This document shows, piece by piece, positions 55,363 through 64,000 of a stretch of DNA of 64,000 bases. The translations under genes and the position numbers were made by a program. Within the stretch, counting starts at the first letter, position 1. Every line of letters begins with the position of its first letter. Source of the stretch: Shewanella litoralis (lineage in GTDB: Bacteria > Pseudomonadota > Gammaproteobacteria > Enterobacterales > Shewanellaceae). The notes beneath the pieces were generated by a model. It was given only the letters and a program-made list of their open reading frames with translations, did no database searches and was not told where the DNA came from. The stretch is taken from assembly GCF_009828585.1 (NCBI RefSeq), contig NZ_WSRZ01000003.1:182174-246173 (forward strand). The letters are read 5' to 3'.

Positions 55363-56473
55363 CCCATTGAGCAGTATTTATCATAGTTATTTACGCATTT
55401 ATGCCATTACCGCTAAAGAAATCAAACAGCTAAGCCGCGATCGTATTACTTTTGCCATGGTGATTATGATCCCGCTGATTCAATTGTTGTTATTTGGTTA
55501 TGCCATCAATACCGATGTGCGTGCAATTCCCGTGGCTATTGTTGACCAAAGTGATTCTGCTGCAGGGCGCTGGATAGTTGAAGCGGTTAAAGTGACTCAA
55601 GTGGTGGAGGTAAAACAATATTTAACTACGGCAGAGCAAGCACAGGCCGCCATTAGACGAGGCGACATTAAAGCCGCGTTAATTTTACCGCCAACGTTAA
55701 CTGAAAAATTAGCGCATAACGAAACCATCGGCCAATGGATAGTCGATGGGTCAGACACCATGATCGCTGGTGCGATCAAACAACTCAAAAACCTGTCTCT
55801 CAACGATATTGTGCCAGAGCAAACCAATAGCTCATCTCGGTTTGAAGTGAGCCTGTTTTATAATCCTGAGCAGCGATCGGCAGTCAATATTGTGCCGGGA
55901 CTCATCGCCGTGATCCTTACCATGACCATGGTATTATTTACCTCGTCCGCCATTGTGCGAGAACGAGAACGCGGCAATTTGGAGTTATTGATCACCACCC
56001 CAATTAAACCGCTTGAATTGATGATAGGAAAAATTCTACCTTACATCGTTATTGGCCTCATACAAATGACCATTATTTTAGGGCTAGGTCACCTCATTTT
56101 TGCCGTGCCGATTAATGGATCTATCAGTCATTTATTGCTTGGCACATTACTGTTTATTACCGCTAGCTTAACCTTAGGTTTAATCATTTCAACCATTGCC
56201 CAAACTCAACTTCAAGCCATGCAGATGACAATTTTTATTTTACTGCCAACCATATTACTGTCGGGGTTTATCACCCCGTTAGAAGCCATGCCAACCACAG
56301 CCAAATGGATAGCTGAAGCCCTACCTGGCACCCACTTTATGCGAGTCATACGGGCAATAGTGTTAAAAGGAGCAACGCTAGGAGAGCTCTATAAGGATAT
56401 GTTATGGCTAGTGGGATTTACGTTAGTTGGATTGTGGGTAGCCGCTAAGCGCTTTAATAAACGCTTAGATTAG
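55355..56473 (+). CDS. ABC-2 type permease (YbhR/YhhJ-like)
   Basis: 372 residues. One N-terminal helix (ITFAMVIMIPLIQLLLFGYAI), a ~145-residue periplasmic domain (DVRAIPVAIVDQSDSAAGRWIVEAVKVTQVV), then five helices (LIAVILTMTMVLFTSSAIV, IVIGLIQMTIILGLGHLIF, LLLGTLLFITASLTLGLII, MTIFILLPTILLSGFI and WLVGFTLVGLWVAA). The Glu-Arg-rich loop VRERERGNLELLITTP is typical of the family. Only one permease gene is seen, so it probably works as a homodimer with the ATPase and the HlyD lipoprotein to export an unknown substrate. Confidence 0.93.
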   Translation: MVSPLSSIYHSYLRIYAITAKEIKQLSRDRITFAMVIMIPLIQLLLFGYAINTDVRAIPVAIVDQSDSAAGRWIVEAVKVTQVVEVKQYLTTAEQAQAAIRRGDIKAALILPPTLTEKLAHNETIGQWIVDGSDTMIAGAIKQLKNLSLNDIVPEQTNSSSRFEVSLFYNPEQRSAVNIVPGLIAVILTMTMVLFTSSAIVRERERGNLELLITTPIKPLELMIGKILPYIVIGLIQMTIILGLGHLIFAVPINGSISHLLLGTLLFITASLTLGLIISTIAQTQLQAMQMTIFILLPTILLSGFITPLEAMPTTAKWIAEALPGTHFMRVIRAIVLKGATLGELYKDMLWLVGFTLVGLWVAAKRFNKRLD

Positions 56474-56513
56474 TGCCTATTGCTAAGCAGCAATAGGCTG
56501 GACCTGCGATGAA

Positions 56514-56912
56514 TTAAAAGCCTCTATCAATACTATAAGCTTCGCCATTACATTCTAAATAAGCACTACAAGATGGATCAACAAGGCGACCGCATTGCTT
56601 CATCACAATCGCATTACCTCCGCGTTGCGACACTTGTACCTTAAGCGACTTAGCCATAGACGACAAACTGGGTAAATTATCCAATTTCGCCGGGTTTAAT
56701 GAGTTTTCGCAATAATATGTCGTAACTTCGCCCAAAAACCTCGCTTTAAACCTCGACATCTCCGCAGAGGTATATGTATCAACATTACCTGCTTTTACGT
56801 TACCTACCGCGATATCGCCCGCATTGGTTCTAAACCCCAAATTAGAGCAACCCGCGGTAAATAACACCGCTAACACGGTCGCGCCTAATGTGGCCAAAAA
56901 TGCTTTGTTCAT
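56514..56912 (-). CDS. Small lipoprotein, possibly RcsF/DUF4156-like
   Basis: 132 residues. A lipoprotein signal ends in LFTAGC. The mature part has four Cys (YYCENS, KQCGRL, DPSCSAYLECNG) and the segment LKVQVSQRGGNAIVMKQCGR, which recalls the RcsF/DUF4156 fold; resemblance is limited, so this is a tentative call. It is convergent with the exporter operon and has no obvious partner genes. Confidence 0.6.
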   Translation of the reverse strand: MNKAFLATLGATVLAVLFTAGCSNLGFRTNAGDIAVGNVKAGNVDTYTSAEMSRFKARFLGEVTTYYCENSLNPAKLDNLPSLSSMAKSLKVQVSQRGGNAIVMKQCGRLVDPSCSAYLECNGEAYSIDRGF

Positions 56913-57034
56913 GTAAAAATCCTTTTAAAAAAGCATGCTCACTAAAATAATGAACATGCTTAAACTGAGTACCAAAATTGATTAACGTGTCTAACAGAGA
57001 CTATGAATTATAAGGTTAATACCATTGCGCAACA

Positions 57035-58399
57035 TTAACTCTGCGCTTTGAGTGCGCGCTGTTTGAGAAAATACTCACGGGTTAAACTAAATACCACAGG
57101 GCTCAGTAACACTAATGCAATTAAGTTTGGAATCGCCATCATGGCATTTAATGTGTCGGCCAATAACCAAATAAACTCTAATGAACTCACCGCGCCTAAT
57201 GGCACCACTAACGTCCAAATTAAACGAAATGGCTTAACGGCTTTATCACCTAACAGATATTGAACACATTTTTCGCTATAAAAGCTCCAACCTAAAATGG
57301 TGGTAAAAGCAAAAATCGCCAACGCAATAGCCACAATATAATTGCCCATTGGCAAGGCATGTGAAAAGGCAAACGAGGTCAATGCCGCGCCATTTTCGCC
57401 CGAAGTCCAGGCGCCTGAAACTACAATGGCTAAACCGGTAATAGAACACACAATGATAGTATCGATAAACGTACCCAACATGGCCACTAAGCCTTGCTTA
57501 ACGGGGTTATTGGTTTGCGCTGCAGCGTGAGCGATAGGTGCACTGCCTAACCCCGCTTCGTTTGAAAACACACCGCGGGCCACACCGAAACGAATCGCCG
57601 CCCATACCGCTGCGCCAGCAAAACCACCTTGAGCCGCAACAGGGTTAAAGGCACTTTCAATAATGAGCATAAAGGCCGCAGGAACTTGGTCGGCATACAC
57701 CACCAATACTGCAATACCCGCAGTAATATAAAACACCGTCATTAATGGTACTAACTTGCCAGCAACTTCAGCAATACGCTTAATACCACCCATTAATACC
57801 GCACCAACCAATACCATCAATACCACGCCAGTCACCCAACTTGGCACGCCAAAATTACTACTTAAAGCATCAGCAACCGAGTTAGCCTGTACCGTGTTAC
57901 CAATACCAAAACCGGCAATAGAACCAAAAATAGCAAAAGCGGTACCGAGCCATGCCCACTTACTGCCTAAGCCATTTTTGATGTAATACATTGGGCCACC
58001 AACATGATTGCCGTTGGCATCTGTCTCACGATATTTTACCGCCAATACCGCTTCAGAAAACTTGGTCGCCATACCTACAAGCGCAGTACACCACATCCAA
58101 AATAAGGCACCCGGACCACCAATAAAGATTGCCGTAGCAACACCCGCAATATTACCTGTGCCTATTGTTGCCGATAACGAAGTCATTAACGCATTAAACG
58201 GACTCACATCGCCTTTTTCGCTTTCGTCGGTCACTTGGCGACCAGACCATAATAATTTAAATCCGCGACCCAGCTTTAAAATAGGCATGAGTTTTAACCC
58301 AATAGACAGGAATAACCCTACCCCTAAAATCATAACCAGCATGGGGATCCCCCACACAATACCGTTGACCGTACTGACAAAACTTGTGATTGCTTCCAT
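57035..58399 (-). CDS. Sodium:alanine symporter (AGCS family)
   Basis: 454 residues, about ten to eleven membrane helices. The AGCS signatures are GTGNIAGVATAIFIGGPGALFWMW (about 77-100) and FSNEAGLGSAPIAHAAAQTNNPVKQG (about 273-298), with GWSFYSEKCVQYLLG near the C-terminus. It takes up alanine or glycine together with Na+. The frame extends to 58411, but ATG 58399 has GAGG ahead and the usual N-terminus. It appears monocistronic. Confidence 0.95.
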   Translation of the reverse strand: MEAITSFVSTVNGIVWGIPMLVMILGVGLFLSIGLKLMPILKLGRGFKLLWSGRQVTDESEKGDVSPFNALMTSLSATIGTGNIAGVATAIFIGGPGALFWMWCTALVGMATKFSEAVLAVKYRETDANGNHVGGPMYYIKNGLGSKWAWLGTAFAIFGSIAGFGIGNTVQANSVADALSSNFGVPSWVTGVVLMVLVGAVLMGGIKRIAEVAGKLVPLMTVFYITAGIAVLVVYADQVPAAFMLIIESAFNPVAAQGGFAGAAVWAAIRFGVARGVFSNEAGLGSAPIAHAAAQTNNPVKQGLVAMLGTFIDTIIVCSITGLAIVVSGAWTSGENGAALTSFAFSHALPMGNYIVAIALAIFAFTTILGWSFYSEKCVQYLLGDKAVKPFRLIWTLVVPLGAVSSLEFIWLLADTLNAMMAIPNLIALVLLSPVVFSLTREYFLKQRALKAQS

Positions 58400-58590
58400 G
58401 TAAAACCTCATAATGAGTAATGACTATTGTCGAAATTATTATTATTAGATGTTTGGTTATTGTTATTATGGTTTCAACGGCCCAAACCCGTCACCACTAT
58501 GCAATTTTTTAGGTTACCCCGATTACGTTAATCAAGGCAACCTAAGGCAAGATGTGATGAATCATCTTCAAGATAAAACAGGTTAGTCCG

Positions 58591-59127
58591 TTACTCTTTT
58601 TCAAGTATGACTTTTAATGAGTCTAAACCTTGCTGTAAATCGGCCCCAATCATGGCTTCAAAATCAACAAATAAAAACATTAGGTTCATTGGGTAATTCA
58701 TATGACCACTAAAACCCCACTCGACTTTGGTTTGATTTGTAGACACTTCCTTTGTAGTCATATAAGCAGGTTCTGTGGCTTCAAATGGTGAAAGAAAGCG
58801 TAATTCAAAATCGATACGTTTACCTTCGTCAATGGCAATAATTTCTTGCTCGCCGACACCTACGTCTTTATTTTCACTGGCCCATGCAGACACAAAACCA
58901 ACAGTCGCGTCTGTGCCACGATACGTTTTGACCATTTCTGGGTCCATCTGGGCCCATTTACTAAAGTTATCTTGATTTTTTAGATGTTTAACATAGTCAA
59001 AAACCTCAGTTACAGGCTTGTCTATGGTAACGGTGCGGGTAACGGAGTAATCGGTTTTAATAAATAACGCGACGATGAAAGGGATGGCGATAAGGACAGC
59101 AACCCCTAGGAGAATTTTTTTTAACAT
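58591..59127 (-). CDS. SRPBCC-domain protein with N-terminal membrane anchor
   Basis: About 178 residues. A single helix (ILLGVAVLIAIPFIVALFI) anchors it, then a START/SRPBCC-type domain (YSVTRTVTIDKPVTEVFDYVKHLKNQDNFSKWAQMDPEM...; GEQEIIAIDEGKRIDFELRF; VEWGFSGHMNYPMNLMFLF). The ligand is unknown. ATG 59127 has GAGGAT upstream; an earlier in-frame start is weaker. Repeat copy D lies ~80 bases upstream. Confidence 0.85.
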   Translation of the reverse strand: MLKKILLGVAVLIAIPFIVALFIKTDYSVTRTVTIDKPVTEVFDYVKHLKNQDNFSKWAQMDPEMVKTYRGTDATVGFVSAWASENKDVGVGEQEIIAIDEGKRIDFELRFLSPFEATEPAYMTTKEVSTNQTKVEWGFSGHMNYPMNLMFLFVDFEAMIGADLQQGLDSLKVILEKE

Positions 59128-59208
59128 TATTATTATCCTCAACATATTGAGGTTTTAGTATACCTACCAAGCGCTTGTAAACAACAAATAATTAACAATT
59201 GAAATGAC

Positions 59209-59494
59209 TATATCCAACCAACCTGAAGATGCTCGATTTCAGCAAGAATTTACACGCGTTTAGGCAAGGCATTGATTGCGGGTAATGGTTATTCCCTTTC
59301 CAAAATCAGCTAAATTAACAAAAGCCGTAGCATAAACGCGTGTAAAACTTGCCCTTTAGGAGTTTCACTGTGTTCCCCTGATTTTTAAAACAAAAGCGTT
59401 GTTGCGTTAATTTACAAGGTAACTACATTAACTCGCCTAGTATTGAAAACAAGGTGAAGCTCTGAAACACGTATTTTCAAGTTGATTGGGTATA
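59209..59494. repeat. Interspersed MITE-like element, copy D
   Basis: About 286 bp, oriented like copy B. Begins TATATCCAACCAACCTGAAG (one base different from the others) and ends TTGATTGGGTATA. Inner arms TTTACACGCGTTTA and TAAACGCGTGTAAA are perfect. The second inner pair is weaker (GTTTCACTGTG / AAGGTGAAGC). Intergenic between the SRPBCC gene and the CWC gene. Confidence 0.87.
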
Positions 59495-59519
59495 TATCAG
59501 GTAATGGCAAAATAGCGGC

Positions 59520-59771
59520 TCAAGGAATAAATAATTGTACTGCAGAGGGTTCTGTAGCTGTGATGAGTGCTATTTTCGCTAAACAGGTAACACAGACACA
59601 TTGATCTGCACGGATAGCCTTGTCTGGATATCTCGTTACATATTGCTGAATCAATTCAACCGCACTATAAGCAGAATCGACACACCAACAGCTTGAAATA
59701 TCTTGCCCAAGCGCCATTGAACACGCATTTTGTTGATGACAAATAGGGCATAGACCCGCTAACTCAGACAC
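59520..59771 (-). CDS. Cysteine-rich CWC-family protein
   Basis: 83 residues with the family pattern: CPICHQQNAC near the N-terminus, SSCWC in the middle, and CVCVTCLAKIA near the C-terminus (nine Cys). It probably binds zinc or another metal, but no function is known. It sits between repeat copy D and metF, separated from metF by a terminator. Confidence 0.8.
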   Translation of the reverse strand: MSELAGLCPICHQQNACSMALGQDISSCWCVDSAYSAVELIQQYVTRYPDKAIRADQCVCVTCLAKIALITATEPSAVQLFIP

Positions 59772-59796
59772 TGAATTTCCTCGTTAAAAATCAAAA

Positions 59797-59825
59797 AACC
59801 TTCTGTAATCATATTACAGAAGGTT
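59797..59825 (-). terminator. Terminator of metF
   Basis: AACCTTCTGTAAT, a 3-base loop and ATTACAGAAGGTT form a 13-bp perfect stem with T's on the minus-strand side. Confidence 0.85.
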
Positions 59826-59848
59826 TCAATACCCAATCCCAGATGACC

Positions 59849-60781
<933 letters not shown>

Positions 60782-60821
60782 CTAACTTGACTCATTTCAG
60801 TTTATTTCAACCAAACCATTT

Positions 60822-60853
60822 AGCCGTTTGGACGTCTATATGTCCATATACTA
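60822..60853. promoter_or_regulatory. MetJ operator, four tandem 8-bp boxes
   Basis: AGCCGTTT, GGACGTCT, ATATGTCC, ATATACTA in register, with consensus AGACGTCT best matched by the second box (7 of 8). It lies 90-120 bases before the metF start, matching known metJ-metF regulation. Confidence 0.75.
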
Positions 60854-60863
60854 GTTTAACTGC

Positions 60864-60977
60864 ATGCTAAGTCAAGCTAAAAAAACAGCAATAGAGCAAA
60901 TTAAGCGTTACGACCTAAAAAGTCGTTCAAAAATGGCGACAGTTTTAGGGGTATCAAGCGGCCAATCGTTTTTATAA
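60864..60977 (+). other. Possible 37-codon reading frame next to the MetJ operator
   Basis: A short frame that starts ATGCTAAGTCAAGC and would encode MLSQAKKTAIEQIKRYDLKSRS followed by KMATVLGVSSGQSFL. Composition looks helical and basic, but no ribosome binding site is visible and the only support is its position immediately beyond the operator. It may not be a gene. Confidence 0.2.
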
Positions 60978-60983
60978 GGCAAA

Positions 60984-61007
60984 CAAAAAGCGACCCAGAG
61001 GTCGCTT
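60984..61007 (-). terminator. Terminator of the VOC gene
   Basis: AAGCGACC and GGTCGCTT with a 4-base loop; the minus-strand side continues TTTTTGTTT. Confidence 0.8.
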
Positions 61008-61022
61008 GTTAAGATGTTGCTA

Positions 61023-61508
61023 TTACTCGTAATCAGTTGCGTAAGTTTCTTCATAGGTATGCGAGTAGAATTCAAATAAGTTACCAAACGGATCTTCTAA
61101 ATAAACCATTTTAGCGGGTTTGCTATCGTCTTCAGGATGGTAACGCATAATGTCCATACGCACCTTGCCGCCATACTGTTCAGTACGTGCAATCGCCCCT
61201 TCAAAATCATCGGTTTGCAAACAAAAATGGAATATACCCAGACGTGTAAAATCAACATCATGGCGTTCTTGGCGATCAACCATTTCAAATAACTCAACAC
61301 CAATACCATCGGTAGTGACTAAGTGCGCAATGTTAAAACCTTTAAAGCCTTCACCAAATACGGCAATACACATTTTGCCAATCGCTGTTTTACGCTCTTC
61401 TTGTACTTTTGTGTTACCCATTACCACTCGTAACCCCAGCGCTTTGGTATAAAACTCAACCGCTTTATCCATGTCGCCAACCATCAAACCTACATGATTC
61501 ATTTTCAT
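61023..61508 (-). CDS. VOC-family protein (glyoxalase-like)
   Basis: 161 residues, the vicinal-oxygen-chelate fold: MNHVGLMVGDMDKAVEFYTKALGLRVV opens the first module, and FHFCLQTDDFEGAIARTEQYGG and VYLEDPFGNLFEFYSHT make the second. Metal ligands His4 (MNHVG), His ~95 in FHFCL and Glu ~147 in LFEFY are plausible. Substrate not known; epimerase, lyase or dioxygenase roles are possible. AGGAG lies six bases before ATG 61508. Confidence 0.85.
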   Translation of the reverse strand: MKMNHVGLMVGDMDKAVEFYTKALGLRVVMGNTKVQEERKTAIGKMCIAVFGEGFKGFNIAHLVTTDGIGVELFEMVDRQERHDVDFTRLGIFHFCLQTDDFEGAIARTEQYGGKVRMDIMRYHPEDDSKPAKMVYLEDPFGNLFEFYSHTYEETYATDYE

Positions 61509-61725
61509 AACTTACTCCTAAAACACCATTAATTGATTCGTCATTTGTTTCGATGGAGTAATCTTACGGCGAACACGACATTAATAAAAATTATCAAATT
61601 TTATTGATTTGATAACAAATATTTATATATTCGTTGTGTTTATTCCGTTGCTGAGCTCAACAGAAAAAGAAAATATAAAGGAGAATAAAGCCTATTGAGT
61701 GGTGAAAGGTGCCATATTTGTAAGA

Positions 61726-62316
61726 TTACTGTTGGCTCTGTCTTTCTATTTCGAGTTCGATGAGTAATGCAGTATGGGCATCATTTGCCGCATATTTTTT
61801 CTGATGGTTATGCAGAGGGAATATTGACCAATTAGATTGTTGTGCACTCTTAGATAGCCGTTGATTAAAAAACATAGCGACCGCAACTCTAGCGCCAACA
61901 CGCTGTTTAACGCGGGCAAACCGCATCACTTTTGAAGAAAGCTCTTCAGTATTAACTAACTTAATACCGAACTTTCTCATGAGTATTTTTCTGTCTTCTT
62001 TTAATCCAAAGCCCACTTTTTTTATCATAGGGTCCGACAGTACATCACTAATGTCGGTAAAGTGCTCATAAAACTGAGTAGGGAATAAAAACACTTTGGA
62101 TTGTGTAGCAATTTGAATTAAATGAGGTCCATCACTGACCTCACCTTTTATAAAACAAGGTTTGCTCTCGGTATCAAAGCCTAAGCAAGAGTGTGTTTTT
62201 AACTCTGCTATTGCACTAATAGCGTCAGCGGTGTTTGTAACCACGATGATATTTTCAAGCGCTATACCCTCGTAAAGCGGTAATTCTCGAATTTGCTCCT
62301 TTGTTGGCCTTCGCAT
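61726..62316 (-). CDS. 3'-5' exonuclease, RNase D/DnaQ-type (DEDDy)
   Basis: 196 residues. DEDDy exonuclease motifs: FDTESKP (motif I, about 49-55), the internal VGFGLKEDRKIL region (motif II, about 98-109), and YAANDAHTALLIELEI (motif III with Tyr/Asp, about 174-189). No helicase or HRDC domain follows. The N-terminal ~40 residues (EQIRELPLYEGIALENIIVVTNTADAI) precede the catalytic domain. It could act on DNA or RNA. It is part of an accessory-looking segment with DUF2971. Confidence 0.8.
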   Translation of the reverse strand: MRRPTKEQIRELPLYEGIALENIIVVTNTADAISAIAELKTHSCLGFDTESKPCFIKGEVSDGPHLIQIATQSKVFLFPTQFYEHFTDISDVLSDPMIKKVGFGLKEDRKILMRKFGIKLVNTEELSSKVMRFARVKQRVGARVAVAMFFNQRLSKSAQQSNWSIFPLHNHQKKYAANDAHTALLIELEIERQSQQ

Positions 62317-62441
62317 TTAATATCCTTTCTGTGCAGAGAAAATAGTTGAGATAAAACACAGGCTATTTCTATTTTCTAAATAGGGGAAAGAAAGTCAAAG
62401 TGACAAAAGCCAGCATTCAATTGTCTCGCAGACTTGATTTG

Positions 62442-63290
62442 CTATAAATCAATAAACTCAAGCTTGAATTGCTTTGAAGATATAATCGCCTGCTTAACAG
62501 CAACATGGTTATATTCTTCGTTTGTTTTTATAATCCCCAGCAATTTATCTTTATTATCTTGACTGATACATGCGCCCAAAATGATTTCTTTTACCGCCGT
62601 TTTCGGGAATTCAAAAAGATGGATAGGGAGCGGATTTTCATCAGTTGTAAAGCTCGAGCTTGAGTCAGTTAATGCGGCACACATTCGCCACTCTTGTTCA
62701 TATTGCCATGCTTCGGACTTAATCAATAGCAATTCAACACCACTCAACTGTGTTAAGCGGCTTATTGGCCTATCTTTGCAATACTCAACTTTGCGTAAAT
62801 GATAAAACTCATCCTTTCTGCTTCTTGTTTGATTAAAAAAATCCGATTTTTTATCAAAGCCAACACAAAAGCCTTTATGAGACCTAGCATAATGGGACCA
62901 CATTAATAAATTACTATTATTTTCTGTTAACGAAAGTACCCCTATCAACTCATTTGATTTATCACTGAATAATTGAGTGGTAGCACTTCCCATTTCAACT
63001 AGTTTTTTTTCAATTTCAGGCAAATTTTGACTATAGAGTTGACGTGTAATCAACTTTAATTGTTTGAGAGGAATTAAAGTTCTGACTTCAAGTGGATACT
63101 TTTTAAGCTCAACTTGGAGTATTTCATCCATATATTGGTCAACATACTTATCTATTTCAGCTTTTGAAGCCAAAGTAGAGGCAACCGGTTTAAACTCAAA
63201 AGGATCATTAAAGTCACTAGGTTGCGTAAACCGAATAAGGCCCGATTCTAAGATATTAATTCGATCTGGATCCAAGTACTTATATAGCAT
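62442..63290 (-). CDS. DUF2971 protein
   Basis: 282 residues. The N-terminus MLYKYLDPDRINILESGLIRFTQPSDFNDPFEFKP is characteristic of DUF2971, a family of unknown role often found in accessory regions. Other family segments are IGVLSLTENNSNLLMWSHYARSHKGFCVGFD, YLRKVEYCKDRP (YRKVxY region) and EWRMC. No membrane helix or signal peptide. It follows a run of G's (GGGGCGGGGG) just before ATG 63290 that would serve as the ribosome binding site. Confidence 0.85.
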   Translation of the reverse strand: MLYKYLDPDRINILESGLIRFTQPSDFNDPFEFKPVASTLASKAEIDKYVDQYMDEILQVELKKYPLEVRTLIPLKQLKLITRQLYSQNLPEIEKKLVEMGSATTQLFSDKSNELIGVLSLTENNSNLLMWSHYARSHKGFCVGFDKKSDFFNQTRSRKDEFYHLRKVEYCKDRPISRLTQLSGVELLLIKSEAWQYEQEWRMCAALTDSSSSFTTDENPLPIHLFEFPKTAVKEIILGACISQDNKDKLLGIIKTNEEYNHVAVKQAIISSKQFKLEFIDL

Positions 63291-63850
63291 CCCCCGCCCC
63301 TTTTTTTAGAACATTTAGTTTGTATGTATTTCGTGCACTTTATAAGCCATGAATCGCTTCTGGCTTTGTTCAATGCACAATTATCATTATTAGGTAACAA
63401 TAGAAATATCTTATATATAACTTGTTTGTTCTGATGATAGCTTATCTCGTGTTTCAGGATTCATTACATTGAAGCCGTTGAAGAAAATGACGTGAGCTGG
63501 CCATGGACGGCCAGCTAGCTTTCGAGGGGAAGGGACGCCCCATCGGAAGCGTTAGCATTTTCAAATAAGGCTGAAGAACACTAAAACGAGGTCAAACGCT
63601 GGATCTATTTCCGTCGCAACTTTTTCGCTTCCCAGAAAATGTTGCCGGAACGGCAGGGGTGATCCAAGAGGGGATTGCTGTTGATCCCCTTTTGGCCCGT
63701 GCAGGGTGGAACCTTGCGATCTTAAGCTACTGTGGTCGCAGACCATAAACAAAAAAGACCATTTAACATGGTCTTCAGATTAATGACAAACCCCCACTTT
63801 TTTTTAAAGTGGGGGTTTTCTTTTATAGGTTTATTCGCATTTCAGGACTT
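63291..63850. other. GC-richer block with strong hairpins, no gene called
   Basis: 560 bases. From 63480 to 63750 the G+C is clearly higher than in the flanks. A perfect AGCTGGCC/GGCCAGCT hairpin lies at 63495-63516, then CTTCCCAGAAAATGTTGCC and GGGGATTGCTGTTGATCCCC. At the right end are two hairpins, AGACCAT/ATGGTCT (63758-63777) and AACCCCCACTTT/AAAGTGGGGGTT (63788-63817). A 63-codon minus-strand frame spans the block but has no recognisable features. Confidence 0.55.
63788..63817. terminator. Strong terminator near the transposase fragment
   Basis: AACCCCCACTTT and AAAGTGGGGGTT with a T-rich loop, flanked by TTTTC and T-rich sequence. Confidence 0.7.
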
Positions 63851-64000
63851 TTATTTAAAAACACATCTTGAGCCACATTGTTGATTATCGACGTCCAACT
63901 CTCTTCTTATGAGCTTCATATGCGCTAATATCACCCTAAAAAAATGCAAAAAAGCGGCGAGTAACGCCATTTTCTTCATATTTTGCGCAGTGGCGGCTAA
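63851..64000 (-). CDS. Transposase, C-terminal end (partial)
   Basis: Fifty residues of a frame that runs off the right edge, ending at TAA 63851. The visible sequence (AATAQNMKKMALLAAFLHFF, then VILAHMKLIRRELDV) has the TAxxNMKKM...L pattern that closes DDE transposases of the IS5/IS1182 type. The catalytic core lies outside the window, so the family is tentative and completeness cannot be judged. Confidence 0.5.
   Translation of the reverse strand, partial: LAATAQNMKKMALLAAFLHFFRVILAHMKLIRRELDVDNQQCGSRCVFK

Noticed and set aside
63561-63752. 63-codon minus-strand reading frame in the GC-rich block
   Set aside because: No family, no ribosome binding site, and the block looks like a structured repeat rather than a coding region.

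Overview
The window reads as chromosomal DNA of a moderately AT-rich gammaproteobacterium, most likely Shewanella or a close marine relative. The evidence is the adjacent ubiD-fre pair, proteins close in sequence to the enterobacterial RapA, UvrD, CmoM, Udp, Tsx, RraB and MetF, a TorF-type porin, a QEGLA-motif protein, and several families common in Shewanella (DUF3530, DUF3016, CWC, a zinc-uptake chaperone-like protein). The species call is inference, because no rRNA or tRNA gene was seen.

Layout. 1-7.3 kb: end of ubiD, fre, an NTP pyrophosphohydrolase-like gene, a membrane protein, a secreted esterase, ubiA and uvrD. 7.7-17.1 kb: a LysR regulator, an NfeD/stomatin/stomatin operon, a convergent nucleoside pair (tsx, udp), ornithine decarboxylase behind a 940-bp AT-rich gap with tandem ArgR-like boxes, a small protein, tpm and a Cys-rich protein. 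17.3-30.3 kb: a Ser/Thr kinase with a polyglutamine tail, a large zinc metalloprotease, a 1234-residue hybrid histidine kinase, a PIN-PhoH protein and rapA. 30.6-36.4 kb: a DUF3530 protein, a crotonase, a receiver-CheC plus PAS-GGDEF signalling operon, rraB and plsC. 36.6-40.0 kb: a zinc-uptake cluster (permease, binding protein, acidic/His-rich outer-membrane barrel, possible chaperone) with no ATPase gene. 40.2-51.4 kb: small membrane proteins, an MscS channel, a MaoC protein, cmoM, a TraB/GumN protein, a two-receiver regulator, HU, the TorF porin and a PDC sensor. 51.9-58.4 kb: a DUF1704 putative metallopeptidase, an HlyD/ABC exporter operon and an AGCS symporter. 58.6-63.3 kb: SRPBCC, CWC, metF with a MetJ operator, VOC, a DEDD exonuclease and DUF2971. 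The right edge holds a GC-richer block, strong hairpins and the 3' end of a probable transposase gene.

The most striking non-genic structure is a family of four ~266-293 bp interspersed elements (7.3, 30.3, 51.6 and 59.2 kb). They have ~22-bp terminal inverted repeats ending in TATACCC...GGGTATA and two nested internal inverted repeats, and they look like non-autonomous (MITE-like) elements. One of them abuts the uvrD promoter. A second, different inverted-repeat element lies at 34.9-35.2 kb and shares a short internal module with the first family.

Most genes are ordinary housekeeping or signalling genes. The best leads are the repeat families, the ATPase-less zinc cluster, the polyQ kinase with its unassigned C-terminal half, the HExxxH-containing DUF1704 protein, the degenerate-plus-active tandem receiver protein, and the G9 tract inside cmoM.
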